Positions 1-6,931 of a stretch of DNA of 64,000 bases are shown in pieces. The stretch comes from Streptomyces sp. DI166 (lineage in GTDB: Bacteria > Actinomycetota > Actinomycetes > Streptomycetales > Streptomycetaceae). Under the pieces are notes generated by a model. The model was not told where the DNA came from and ran no database searches. It saw only the letters and a list, made by a program, of their open reading frames with translations. Position numbers and translations under genes: made by a program. The DNA lies in assembly GCF_900091315.1 (NCBI RefSeq), contig NZ_FLSP01000026.1, forward strand, positions 30,350 through 94,349. The letters are read 5' to 3'. How positions within the stretch are numbered: the first letter of the stretch is position 1; each line of letters opens with the position of its first letter.

Positions 1-837
1 GCCGAACGCCTCATGGTCTCCCAGTCCGGCCTGTCGGCCTCGATCCGTTCCCTGGAGCGGGAGCTGCAGACCCCGCTGTTCGTGCGGACGACGCGCAGTG
101 TGACGCTGACCCCGGCCGGGCGGGCGCTGCTGGGCGAGGCGGAGCGGATCCTGGCGCAGGTGCGCTCGGCCCACGAGGCGGTCGCCGCGGTACAGGGCGT
201 GCTGCGCGGCATGCTCGCGCTGGGCTCCGAGCAGTGCATAGCCGGGGTGCATGTGGCGGGGCTGCTGGCCGCGTTCCGGCGGCGCCATCCGGACGTGGAG
301 ATCTGTCTGCGGCAGGCGGGCTCGGGGGCGCTGGAGGAGGAGGTGGCGGCGGGCCGTCTGGACCTGGCGTTCGCGGTGCGTACGGCCCAGCAGCCGGCGG
401 ACCAGTTGCGCGCCGTACCGCTGACCAGTGAGCCGATGACGGTGCTGTGCCACCCCAGTCACCGGCTCGCCGCCGCCGGGGCCCCGGTCACCGTGGAGGA
501 GCTGGGCGGCGAGGTGTTCGTGGACTTCCACCCGGACTGGGGGCCGCGCCGCACCACCGACGCGGCGTTCGCCGCCGCCGGGGTCCGCCGGTCGGTCGCC
601 CTGGAGGTGAACGACGTGCACAGCCTGCTGGACCTGGTGGACGAGAACCTCGGTATCGCCGTCGTCCCGCGCCACTTCCGGCACAAGCGCCGGTCACTGA
701 CCGCCGTGCCCGTGAAGGGCACCGACGAACGGGTCTACGAGACGGTCGCGCTGCTTCCTCCCCCGCAGGCCACCAGTCCGGCGGCGCGCGCGCTCATGGA
801 ACTGCTCGCGGCGGAGGGCGACGGACGGGACGCGTGA
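1..837 (+). CDS. LysR-family transcriptional regulator, 5' end cut by the window
   Basis: This is a LysR-type DNA-binding regulator. The reading frame is open from base 1, so the true start lies to the left of the window and the first helix of the winged helix-turn-helix is missing. What remains begins with the recognition helix (SQSGLSASIRSLEREL), then the wing (TPLFVRTTRSVTLTPAG), then a periplasmic-binding-protein-like effector domain of about 190 residues. The visible 278 residues fit the family length of about 300. LysR regulators usually bind a small-molecule co-inducer, but nothing here identifies it. The DinB-like gene follows 27 bases downstream on the same strand, so the two may be co-transcribed. 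Target genes are unknown. Confidence 0.9.
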   Translation, partial: AERLMVSQSGLSASIRSLERELQTPLFVRTTRSVTLTPAGRALLGEAERILAQVRSAHEAVAAVQGVLRGMLALGSEQCIAGVHVAGLLAAFRRRHPDVEICLRQAGSGALEEEVAAGRLDLAFAVRTAQQPADQLRAVPLTSEPMTVLCHPSHRLAAAGAPVTVEELGGEVFVDFHPDWGPRRTTDAAFAAAGVRRSVALEVNDVHSLLDLVDENLGIAVVPRHFRHKRRSLTAVPVKGTDERVYETVALLPPPQATSPAARALMELLAAEGDGRDA

Positions 838-864
838 GCGGCGCCCGTGCGCGATGGTGGAGCC

Positions 865-1374
865 ATGCATGCCAAGGACATCCTCATCGACGGCTACGGC
901 CGCATCCAGGAAGAAGTCCACGCCACCGTCGAGGGCCTGGATCCCGACGACCTCAACGCCCGGCCGGGCCCGGCGGCCAATTCCATCAGCTGGCTGGTCT
1001 GGCACCTCACCCGGGTGCAGGACGACCACATCGCCGACGCCTTCGGTCTGGAGCAGGTGTGGCTCGCCCAGGACTTCCACAAGACCTTCGGCCTCGACCT
1101 GCCCCCGCACGACACCGGCTACGGCCACTCCCCGGCGAAGGTCGCCAAGGTGCGGGCCGACTCCGGTGACCTGCTGACCGGGTACTACGACGCCGTGCAC
1201 GCCCGGACCCTCGGCGCGCTGCGGGAGCTGGCCGCCAAGGATCTGGAGCGCGTGGTGGACGAGCGGTGGGACCCGCCGGTCACGCTGGGCGTGCGGCTGG
1301 TGAGCGTCCTGTCCGACGACCTTCAGCACATCGGACAGGCCGCCTACGTGCGCGGGCTGCTTCAGGCGGAGTAG
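865..1374 (+). CDS. DinB-like / DUF664 protein
   Basis: The 169-residue product is a DinB-type four-helix-bundle protein close to the DUF664/mycothiol-dependent maleylpyruvate isomerase group. Three histidines suited to a metal site are visible: in [13 protein letters not shown] near the first third and in [15 protein letters not shown] near the C terminus. In actinobacteria such proteins act as thiol-dependent transferases or are uncharacterised; the substrate here cannot be read. I chose ATG 865 over the upstream in-frame GTG at 847 because GGTGGAG lies just before it. The 3' end overlaps the convergent adenosine deaminase gene by 13 bases. Confidence 0.8.
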   Translation: MHAKDILIDGYGRIQEEVHATVEGLDPDDLNARPGPAANSISWLVWHLTRVQDDHIADAFGLEQVWLAQDFHKTFGLDLPPHDTGYGHSPAKVAKVRADSGDLLTGYYDAVHARTLGALRELAAKDLERVVDERWDPPVTLGVRLVSVLSDDLQHIGQAAYVRGLLQAE

Positions 1375-2426
1375 CCCGGCAGGACGACGTCCTCGATGAG
1401 GGCCTTGCGCTCGTCGAACGGGATGAACGCGCTCTTGACGGCGTTCACGGTGACGGTGCGCAGGTCCTCCACCGTCCAGCCCGCCTGCTCGACCAGCAGG
1501 GACATCTCACGGGTCATCGTGGTGCCGGAGACCAGACGGTTGTCGGTGTTGAGAGTGACCCGGAAGCCCAGCTCCTTCAGAGCGGTGATCGGGTGCTCGG
1601 CTATGGAGGTGGCGGCGCCGGTCTGGAGGTTGGAGGTGGGGCACATCTCCAGGGCGATCCGGCGGTCGCGCACCCAGCCGGCGAGGCGGCCGAGCTTGCC
1701 GTCGACGATGTCGTCGGTGATGCGCACCCCGTGGCCGAGGCGCTGGGCGCCGCAGATCTGCACGGCCTGGTGGATGCTGGACAGTCCGTCGGCCTCACCG
1801 GCGTGGATGGTGAAGGGGACGTTCTCGCGGCGCAGGTGCTCGAAGGCGGCCAGGTGGTCGGCGGCCGGGAAACCGGCCTCGGCACCGGCGATGTCGAAGC
1901 CGACGACACCGGCGTCCCGGAAGGCGACGGCCTGGTCGGCGGCCTCGCGCACCCGGTCGAACATCCGCATGCCGCACAGCAGGGTGCCCACCCGCACCGG
2001 GGTACCGGCGGCAGCGGCCTTCGCCATACCGGCGGCCAGGCCCTCCTGGACGGTCTCGACGACCTCGGCGAGGGAGAGGCCCTTGCGGGTGTTCAGCTCG
2101 GGGGCGTAGCGGACCTCGGCGTAGACGACGCCGTCTGCGGCCAGGTCCAGCACGTACTCCTCGGCGGTGCGCAGCAGGCCCTCGCGGGTCTGCATCACGG
2201 CGAGGGTGTGCTCGAAGGTGGCGATGTAGCGGACCAGGTCACCGGAGTTCGCGGCCTCGAAGAACCAGGCGGCCAGCTCGTCGGGGTCGGTGGTGGGCAG
2301 GGTGTGGCCGACCTCGGCGGCGAGCTCGACCAGGGTGGCGGGGCGCAGTCCGCCGTCGAGGTGGTCGTGCAGGACGGCCTTGGGGAGGCGGCGGATCGCT
2401 TCGATGTCTACGCGCGTAGCGGTCAT
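1362..2426 (-). CDS. add: adenosine deaminase
   Basis: Adenosine deaminase hydrolyses adenosine or deoxyadenosine to inosine in purine salvage, in the cytoplasm. The 354-residue length is normal. Metal and active-site signatures appear in order: HDHLDGG near residue 20 (zinc-binding HxH), HAGE near the middle, RLGHG shortly after, and a C-terminal NTDN in place of the more usual NTDDP-type motif. That substitution keeps the Asp but is worth noting. A VOC-family gene lies 50 bases upstream on the same strand and may share its transcript. The 3' end overlaps the convergent DinB-like gene. Streptomycetes often carry several add paralogues, so this may not be the only copy. Confidence 0.92.
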   Translation of the reverse strand: MTATRVDIEAIRRLPKAVLHDHLDGGLRPATLVELAAEVGHTLPTTDPDELAAWFFEAANSGDLVRYIATFEHTLAVMQTREGLLRTAEEYVLDLAADGVVYAEVRYAPELNTRKGLSLAEVVETVQEGLAAGMAKAAAAGTPVRVGTLLCGMRMFDRVREAADQAVAFRDAGVVGFDIAGAEAGFPAADHLAAFEHLRRENVPFTIHAGEADGLSSIHQAVQICGAQRLGHGVRITDDIVDGKLGRLAGWVRDRRIALEMCPTSNLQTGAATSIAEHPITALKELGFRVTLNTDNRLVSGTTMTREMSLLVEQAGWTVEDLRTVTVNAVKSAFIPFDERKALIEDVVLPGYSA

Positions 2427-2476
2427 GGCGGGTCTTTCCTTGGGCGAGGGTTGCGGAAGGCTGCGGAGTGAGGAGG

Positions 2477-2863
2477 TCAGCGGGCGGGCTGGAGGAGGTC
2501 CCAGCGGTTGCCGTACAGGTCCCGGAAGACGGCGACCGAGCCGTAGGGCTCGTGGCGCGGCTCCTCCAGGAAGGTCACGCCAGCGGCGAGCATCCGGGCG
2601 CGGTCGCGGGCGAAGTCGTCGGTGTGCAGGAAGAAGCCGACACGCCCACCGGTCTGGTCACCGACCCGGGTGCGCTGCCCGTCGCCCTTGGCGCGGGCCA
2701 GCAGCAGCGCGGCGCCGCCGTCACCGGGGCTCACGACGACCCAGCGGGAGCCGTCGGGGCGCGGGGCGTCCTCGACGAGACGGAAACCGAGGGCCTCGGT
2801 GTAGAAGCGGATCGCCTCGTCGTAGTCGTCGACGACGAGGGTGACCAGGGCGATACGGCTCAT
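2477..2863 (-). CDS. VOC-family (glyoxalase/bleomycin-resistance fold) protein
   Basis: The 128-residue protein is a single vicinal-oxygen-chelate domain pair. It starts with the typical strand [24 protein letters not shown] and ends with [15 protein letters not shown], where the Glu/Asp of the usual metal-binding motif sits in the repeat halves. VOC proteins include glyoxalases, dioxygenases and antibiotic-binding proteins, and the substrate cannot be assigned. The start at 2863 is supported by GGAAGG about 7 bases upstream. It precedes the adenosine deaminase gene on the same strand with a 50-base gap, so co-transcription is plausible. Confidence 0.85.
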   Translation of the reverse strand: MSRIALVTLVVDDYDEAIRFYTEALGFRLVEDAPRPDGSRWVVVSPGDGGAALLLARAKGDGQRTRVGDQTGGRVGFFLHTDDFARDRARMLAAGVTFLEEPRHEPYGSVAVFRDLYGNRWDLLQPAR

Positions 2864-2927
2864 CGATGCCTTCCGGAGGTGTGATTGACGGGAGAGGTTA
2901 TACGTAAAACCCGACGGGCGCCAGTCA

Positions 2928-2995
2928 CCTGCGGTACGGACCTCCGGGAGCGCGCCGATCGCCTGCGGTACGGACCTCCCGGAGCGCGCCGATCG
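2928..2995. repeat. 34-bp tandem repeat, two copies with one mismatch
   Basis: Bases 2928-2961 and 2962-2995 are consecutive 34-base units, both starting CCTGCGGTACGGACCTCC, that differ at one position. A third, degenerate partial copy follows from 2996. Each unit contains a CTCC-GGAG self-complementary core. It lies in the 263-base gap between the minus-strand VOC gene and the plus-strand PNPOx-like gene. No function is evident. Confidence 0.85.
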
Positions 2996-3126
2996 CCTGC
3001 CGCACGGACCCCCGCAACCCCGCCCGACACCCGCCGCACAGACCCCTGGACCTAGGACTCCGGGCCGGTCGAAGCCGGGTCCCGGGCCCGATCCGCGCCG
3101 TCCGCTCCCCAGGTACCGTCCGCCCC

Positions 3127-3585
3127 ATGAAGATCACCAGAACGCCCCGCACGCCCGAGCGGCGCAAGCGCGATCTCCTGCGCCGGCTGGAGACGGAGAT
3201 GGACATCTGGGTGGCCACGGCCGACGCCGACGGGGTGCCGTGTCTGGTCCCGCTCTGGTTCGTCCGGCACGAGGAGTGCCTGTGGCTGGCGACCCGGCCG
3301 GCCACCCCGACCGGCCGCAATCTGCGCGAGGGCCGCCGGGCCCGGCTGGCTCTCGGTGACACCCTGGACGTGGTGCTGATCGACGGCGACGCGGAGATGT
3401 ACGGCGTGGACGAGGTGCCCGCCGACGCTGCGGCGGCGTTCCTCGCGAAGACGGGCTGGGACCCCCGGGCCGACGAGGCGCCGTACGTCTTCTTCCGGGT
3501 GCGTCCGCGCACGGTGCAGGCGCGCAACGGCGAGCACGAGATGCGCGGCCGGTTCCTGCTGCGGGACGGCAACTGGCTGGTGTGA
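3127..3585 (+). CDS. pyridoxamine 5'-phosphate oxidase-family flavin-binding protein
   Basis: The 152-residue protein has the split-barrel fold of the PNPOx/F420- or FMN-binding superfamily. The features are the N-terminal strand MDIWVATADADGVPCLVPLWFV, the central LWLATRPATPTGRNLREGRRARLALGD (the typical cofactor-facing turn), and a short C-terminal strand. Family members in actinobacteria bind FMN, F420 or heme and reduce diverse substrates; the exact role is not determinable. It stands alone, downstream of the 34-bp tandem repeat and upstream of the sphingomyelinase gene on the same strand. Confidence 0.75.
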   Translation: MKITRTPRTPERRKRDLLRRLETEMDIWVATADADGVPCLVPLWFVRHEECLWLATRPATPTGRNLREGRRARLALGDTLDVVLIDGDAEMYGVDEVPADAAAAFLAKTGWDPRADEAPYVFFRVRPRTVQARNGEHEMRGRFLLRDGNWLV

Positions 3586-3697
3586 GCCGGGTGTTCCGGA
3601 GGACGTCATTCTCCTCGTGCACGGGAGTTACCAGGGAGTAATCCCCGGTGGTTTGATGTGCGGCGCCACTCCACCCCCCTCACCCTCAGGAGATCCC

Positions 3698-4681
3698 GTG
3701 ACGCTCTTCGCACAGCGCCGTGCACAGGGCTCGGCCGTGCTCGTCCTCGCGCTCGCCGCCGCCGCGCTGTCCGGTACGACGCCCGCGGTGGCGGCCGCTC
3801 CGGCGCCGGAGCTGAAGGTGTTGTCGTACAACACCTTCCTCTTCAGCAAGACGCTCTACCCGAACTGGGGCCAGGACCACCGCGCCGCCGAGATCGTCAG
3901 GACGCCGTTCTTCCAGGGCAACGACGTGGTGGTGCTGCAGGAGGCGTTCGACAACTCCTCCTCGGACGCGCTGAAGTCCGCGGCGGCGGGCGCGTACCCG
4001 TACCAGACGCCGGTGGTGGGGCGCAGCAAGTCCGGGTGGGACGCGACGGGCGGCGCCTACTCGGCGCTGACGCCGGAGGACGGCGGGGTCACGATCCTCA
4101 GCAGGTGGCCGATCCTGCGCAAGGAGCAGTACGTGTTCAAGGACGCGTGCGGGGCGGACTGGTGGTCCAACAAGGGGTTCGCGTACGTCGTTCTGAACGT
4201 GAACGGCACCAAGGTGCACGTCCTGGGCACGCACGCCCAGTCCACCGACCCCGGGTGCGGTGCCGGTGAGGCGGCCGCGATGCGCAGCCGTCAGTTCAGG
4301 GCGATCGACGCGTTCCTGGACGCCAAGAACATCCCGGCGGACGAACAGGTGCTGGTCGCCGGTGACATGAACGTCGACTCGCGCACCGCCGAGTACGGCA
4401 CGATGCTCGCCGACGCGGGCCTGGTCGGCGCCGAGGAGCGCACCGGGCACCCGTACTCCTTCGACACCCGGGACAACTCCATAGCCCGGGACCGCTACCC
4501 GGACGACCCGCGCGAGGATCTGGACTACGTCCTGCACCGCGCGGGTCACGCCCGTCCGGCCGTGTGGAAGAACGACGTGGTCAAGGAGCAGAGCGCGCCC
4601 TGGACGGTGTCGAGTTGGGGCACCGAGTACACGTACACCAATCTGTCGGACCACTACCCGGTGACGGGTTCCGCGGGTTGA
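3698..4681 (+). CDS. sph: secreted sphingomyelin phosphodiesterase (sphingomyelinase C)
   Basis: The enzyme would hydrolyse sphingomyelin to ceramide and phosphocholine outside the cell. The first 33 or so residues form a Sec-type signal peptide (RR, hydrophobic ALAAAALSG stretch, AVAAAP cleavage region). The mature part is a DNase I-like endonuclease/exonuclease/phosphatase fold: LSYNTFLF, QEAFDNSS (metal-binding Glu), GTHAQSTDPGC, GDMNVDS, and C-terminal LDYVL and SDHYPV (catalytic His). The length, 327 residues, fits bacterial neutral sphingomyelinases. I chose GTG 3698, preceded by CAGGAGA, over in-frame starts back to 3617 because it puts the signal peptide at the N terminus. It is convergent with the FMN reductase gene across a strong hairpin. 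Confidence 0.87.
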   Translation: MTLFAQRRAQGSAVLVLALAAAALSGTTPAVAAAPAPELKVLSYNTFLFSKTLYPNWGQDHRAAEIVRTPFFQGNDVVVLQEAFDNSSSDALKSAAAGAYPYQTPVVGRSKSGWDATGGAYSALTPEDGGVTILSRWPILRKEQYVFKDACGADWWSNKGFAYVVLNVNGTKVHVLGTHAQSTDPGCGAGEAAAMRSRQFRAIDAFLDAKNIPADEQVLVAGDMNVDSRTAEYGTMLADAGLVGAEERTGHPYSFDTRDNSIARDRYPDDPREDLDYVLHRAGHARPAVWKNDVVKEQSAPWTVSSWGTEYTYTNLSDHYPVTGSAG

Positions 4682-4684
4682 TGT

Positions 4685-4717
4685 GCGGTGGGCGCGGCGC
4701 CGAGCCGCGCCCACCGC
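4685..4717. terminator. bidirectional hairpin between sph and the FMN reductase gene
   Basis: A perfect 14-bp inverted repeat pairs 4685-4698 with 4704-4717 across a 5-base loop, between two convergent stop codons. There is no T tract, as is common for streptomycete terminators. Confidence 0.8.
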
Positions 4718-4729
4718 TGTCGGACCGGC

Positions 4730-5287
4730 TCAGCTCGCCGCGGCCAGCACCGCGGGACGGACGCCGAGGGCCAGCGAGAACTGGTCGGTGACCTGGGCCA
4801 GCGCCTCGGCGGAGGCCGGGGCCACGGTCAGGGTGCCGTCGTCGGCGACGGTGATGTCCTTGTCCAGGGTGAACCAGCCCGGGGTGATGTGGGCGGGTCC
4901 CATGGAGTTCAGGACGGGGCGCAGGGCGTAGTCGATGGCGAGGACATGGGCGGTGCTGCCGCCGGTGGCCAGCGGCAGCACCGTCTTGCCCGCGAGCGCG
5001 TACTGCGGGAGCAGGTCGAGCAGGGACTTCAGCAGCCCGGAGTAGGCCGCCTTGTAGACGGGCGTGCCGATCACGATCCCGTCCGCGCGCTCGAACAGGG
5101 CGGTGGTCTCGACGATCGCGGGGTGCCCGAAGTCGGCGCCGAGCAGCGCCTCGGCGGGCAGGGTGCGGACGTCGAGCGCTATGACCTCGTGGCCCTGGGC
5201 GCGCAGGCGGTCGTCGAGGTGGCGGAGCAGGCGGGCGGTGCGGGAGGTGGCGGAGGGGCTGCCGGAGACGGACAGAACGGTGGCCAT
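4730..5287 (-). CDS. ssuE: NAD(P)H-dependent FMN reductase, SsuE type
   Basis: The enzyme reduces FMN with NAD(P)H to supply FMNH2 to two-component flavin monooxygenases that release sulfite from organosulfonates. The 185-residue flavodoxin-like protein has the FMN phosphate loop VSGSPSATSRT at the N terminus, the central GIVIGTPVYKAAYSGLLKSLLDLLP typical of the SsuE/MsuE group, and LPLATGGS. It follows the damaged GNAT/SBP gene on the same strand by 36 bases and probably belongs to the minus-strand unit headed by the leader peptide at 6029-6106. Its likely partner here is the SfnB/DszC-like monooxygenase on the plus strand. GGGAGACC-type purines precede ATG 5287 weakly. Confidence 0.88.
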   Translation of the reverse strand: MATVLSVSGSPSATSRTARLLRHLDDRLRAQGHEVIALDVRTLPAEALLGADFGHPAIVETTALFERADGIVIGTPVYKAAYSGLLKSLLDLLPQYALAGKTVLPLATGGSTAHVLAIDYALRPVLNSMGPAHITPGWFTLDKDITVADDGTLTVAPASAEALAQVTDQFSLALGVRPAVLAAAS

Positions 5288-5323
5288 GGGAAGGGAGACC
5301 TTTCGGGGAGTACGAGGGTGTGG

Positions 5324-5731
5324 TCAGGAGGCGTTCTTGGGCAGGCCGGGCGGGTTGATCTCCGACTTCTGCACGGCCTCGTCGGACAGGCCCCAGCGCT
5401 TCAGCACCTGGGCGTAGGTGCCGTTGTCGATGACCTCGTTGAGCGCGCCGGCGAGCGGTTCGGCCAGGCCGCTGTCCTTCTTGGTGGTGGCCGCGATGAG
5501 GCCCTGCAGGGTGGCGCCGGCGCCGGAGTAGGTGCCGACGACCTCGGTCTTGCCGGTGCTGGCGGCGTGGTAGGCGGCGGTATCGAAGAGCGGTGTGCAG
5601 CGGGCGAGTTCGGCGTGGGCGTTCTTGCCGTAGCGGGCGGAGTACTCCTCGCCGAGTTCCCTGATCAGGGGCCGCACCCGCGGGTCGGAGACGACGGTGC
5701 GCAGGAACGTCAGCTCGGGTGCGGAGGTCAT
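5324..5731 (-). pseudogene. chimeric remnant: GNAT acetyltransferase fragments joined to the C terminus of an ABC substrate-binding protein
   Basis: Starting at ATG 5731, the first 30 or so residues (APELTFLRTVVSDPRVRPL, then EEYSARYG) match the start of a GNAT-type N-acetyltransferase common in streptomycetes. A short piece reading TPLFDTAA resembles the end of the same GNAT family. From EVVGTYSGAG onward the last 65-70 residues read like the C terminus of a family-3 (polar amino acid/sulfur compound) periplasmic-binding protein (DSGLAEPLAGALNEVIDNG, WGLSDEAVQKSEINPPGLP). Neither half is complete and no signal peptide or lipobox is present. I infer successive in-frame deletions in an older sulfur-uptake operon, although mis-assembly is possible. 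Its ATG overlaps the stop of the 22-residue ORF at 5728-5796. Confidence 0.6.
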
Positions 5732-5796
5732 CGGCGCGCCGCCGAGGGGTGCCGGACGGCGCGGGCCGAGGGGATGTCGGGGTACTCCACGGGCAT
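5728..5796 (-). CDS. 22-residue ORF coupled to the GNAT/SBP remnant
   Basis: A short frame beginning MPVEYPDIPSARAV has a good ribosome site (GAAAGG, 7 bases upstream) and ends in an ATGA overlap with the start of the chimeric remnant. The MPVE start resembles that of some flavin-dependent oxidoreductases of sulfonate operons, but the match is only a few residues. It could be the stump of a deleted gene or a functional upstream ORF. Confidence in a real product is low. Confidence 0.35.
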   Translation of the reverse strand: MPVEYPDIPSARAVRHPSAARR

Positions 5797-6028
5797 GGCG
5801 TTGGCCTTTCGGGGACGGGCGCACGCGGCAGCGGCACGGCGGCCTTGCGGCGGCGGGGCAGGGGTGACCGTCCGTCAGCGGGACGGGGACAGGAGTGGGC
5901 GCCGACGCCCGGCGCGGGGCATCGGGGAGAACGTCAGTGCCGCGGCAGCGCGGAGGAGAAGAAGAGGGCTCGACCCGGGAACGGGGGTCAGAGAGAGCGC
6001 GGGGCCGGTCGGGCGGCCCGGAGCCGCG
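5797..6028. other. untranslated stretch between the leader peptide and the remnant genes
   Basis: About 230 bases on the minus strand separate the leader peptide stop from the next ribosome site. I see no convincing coding frame here. A pyrimidine-rich run (minus-strand reading of 5955-5970) is present. In an intact locus this would be the attenuation region after the leader peptide; part of the original first gene may have been lost. Confidence 0.5.
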
Positions 6029-6106
6029 TCAGGCGCAACACGCGGCGGACCACACCCGACCGAAGTCGATGTGGTCGCGTGAGACCAGGTGCGGCTGGAG
6101 GTTCAT
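6029..6106 (-). CDS. sulfur-type leader peptide 1 (25 residues, ends Ala-Ala-Cys-Cys-Ala)
   Basis: The 25-codon frame contains LVSRDHIDFGRVWSAAC, then a second Cys and a stop. The R-x-H-I-D-F core with a terminal S-A-x-C belongs to the short peptides annotated as putative leader peptides upstream of streptomycete sulfur-metabolism operons. A TTGACG box (6137-6142), a 17-base spacer and a CTCAAT box (6114-6119) place the transcript start about 7 bases downstream, on or next to the ATG, so it may be translated leaderlessly. I infer that ribosome movement over the Cys codons senses cysteine supply, as established for polycysteine leaders in mycobacteria. It heads the minus-strand unit that includes the FMN reductase gene. 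Confidence 0.75.
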   Translation of the reverse strand: MNLQPHLVSRDHIDFGRVWSAACCA

Positions 6107-6113
6107 GCCCCCA

Positions 6114-6142
6114 ATTGAGCAGGGCATTTCGCGTTCCGTCAA
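6114..6142 (-). promoter_or_regulatory. promoter of leader peptide 1
   Basis: Read on the minus strand, TTGACG (6142-6137), a 17-base spacer, and CTCAAT (6119-6114) lie 7 bases before the leader ATG at 6106. The spacing predicts a leaderless or near-leaderless transcript. Confidence 0.55.
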
Positions 6143-6165
6143 GCTCGGGGCCTTCGTTCTCCACT

Positions 6166-6188
6166 TTTCCTATCGAGTTACTAGGAAA
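6166..6188. promoter_or_regulatory. inverted repeat TTTCCTA-N9-TAGGAAA between divergent leader peptides
   Basis: A perfect 7+7 inverted repeat with a 9-base spacer lies between the two divergent promoters, just upstream of both -35 boxes. A related TAGGAAAACTAGGAA string lies at 8312-8326 before leader peptide 3. It is a good candidate for a shared sulfur-response operator. Confidence 0.5.
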
Positions 6189-6191
6189 GCA

Positions 6192-6221
6192 TTGACGGGA
6201 GCCGTGGGCGTTGCGCAGGAT
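6192..6221 (+). promoter_or_regulatory. promoter of leader peptide 2
   Basis: TTGACG at 6192-6197, an 18-base spacer and CAGGAT at 6216-6221 end 7 bases before ATG 6229. This mirrors the arrangement of the divergent promoter and again predicts a leaderless leader-peptide transcript. Confidence 0.5.
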
Positions 6222-6228
6222 GGGGACC

Positions 6229-6312
6229 ATGCCCCACACGCAGCAACGACTCGTACGTCGTCGGCATGTCGACTTTGGTCACGTCGTCAGTGCCGCCTGC
6301 TGTCGCGCGTAA
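6229..6312 (+). CDS. sulfur-type leader peptide 2 (27 residues)
   Basis: The 27-residue frame contains LVRRRHVDFGHVVSAACC, followed by two residues and a stop. It shares the R-x-H-[IV]-D-F core, the S-A-A-C-C end and the position at the head of a transcript with leader peptide 1, which diverges from it. It precedes the winged-helix regulator (ATG 6390) by 77 bases. An in-frame ATG at 6220 would extend it by three residues, but the predicted transcript start lies between the two. The inferred role is cysteine-responsive control of the regulator and the downstream monooxygenase. Confidence 0.75.
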   Translation: MPHTQQRLVRRRHVDFGHVVSAACCRA

Positions 6313-6389
6313 GGCAAGCATCCGCGCTGCCGCTCCGCTCCTTCCTACCTGGGGTCACCCCCCTTCCTCGCTCCCGAAGGACGAACGCC

Positions 6390-6920
6390 ATGACCACGGC
6401 ACTTCCCTCCACCACGCTGTCCGACGTACGCCACCTGCACCTCGTCGACGACCTCCCGCAGGACCTCCCGGCCGAGCCCGGCTCCGCGCCGCTCGTCGGC
6501 TACCTGGTCTTCGTACCCGAAGGCACCGACCCCGCCGAGCTGTTCAGCCGGGCCGGAGTCGGCTCCACCAGGCCCGTCCCGACCCGGCACCGGGAGGACG
6601 ATGCCGTGCGCATCGACCCCGAGCGTCATGTCGCGGAGGTCGACGGGCACGAACTCGACCTCACCTACCTGGAGTTCGCGCTGCTGGCGCATCTGGTGGG
6701 CCACCCCCACCACGTCCACTCCCGTGAGCGGCTGATGTCCGAGATCTGGGGATACGACCACGTCGGAGACGGGCGCACCGTGGACGTCCACATCGCACGG
6801 CTGCGCCGCAAGCTGGGCGCGGCCCACCGGGAACGGATCGTCACCGTGCGCAGCGTGGGCTACAAGTACGTGCCCGGACGGCGCGTCAGCCCCGACGCCG
6901 CGCGACGCGGCCGACCTTAG
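6390..6920 (+). CDS. winged-helix (OmpR/PhoB-type) DNA-binding regulator without a receiver domain
   Basis: The 176-residue protein carries a C-terminal OmpR/PhoB-type winged helix (residues about 70-165). The signs are LDLTYLEFALLAHLVGHP, RERLMSEIWGY, GRTVDVHIARLRRKLG and the final VRSVGYKYV. The N-terminal 65 residues do not resemble a response-regulator receiver domain; no phosphoacceptor Asp motif is visible. ATG 6390 is preceded by GAAGGA at a good distance; the same frame is open much further upstream but overlaps the leader peptide. It lies 11 bases upstream of the monooxygenase gene and within the sulfonate locus, so it probably regulates sulfur acquisition. Confidence 0.85.
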   Translation: MTTALPSTTLSDVRHLHLVDDLPQDLPAEPGSAPLVGYLVFVPEGTDPAELFSRAGVGSTRPVPTRHREDDAVRIDPERHVAEVDGHELDLTYLEFALLAHLVGHPHHVHSRERLMSEIWGYDHVGDGRTVDVHIARLRRKLGAAHRERIVTVRSVGYKYVPGRRVSPDAARRGRP

Positions 6921-6931
6921 GAGTGCACCTC

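Noticed and set aside
1266..2471. A 401-residue plus-strand frame over adenosine deaminase
   Set aside because: It is the reverse shadow of add, with repetitive Gly/Val composition and no family match.
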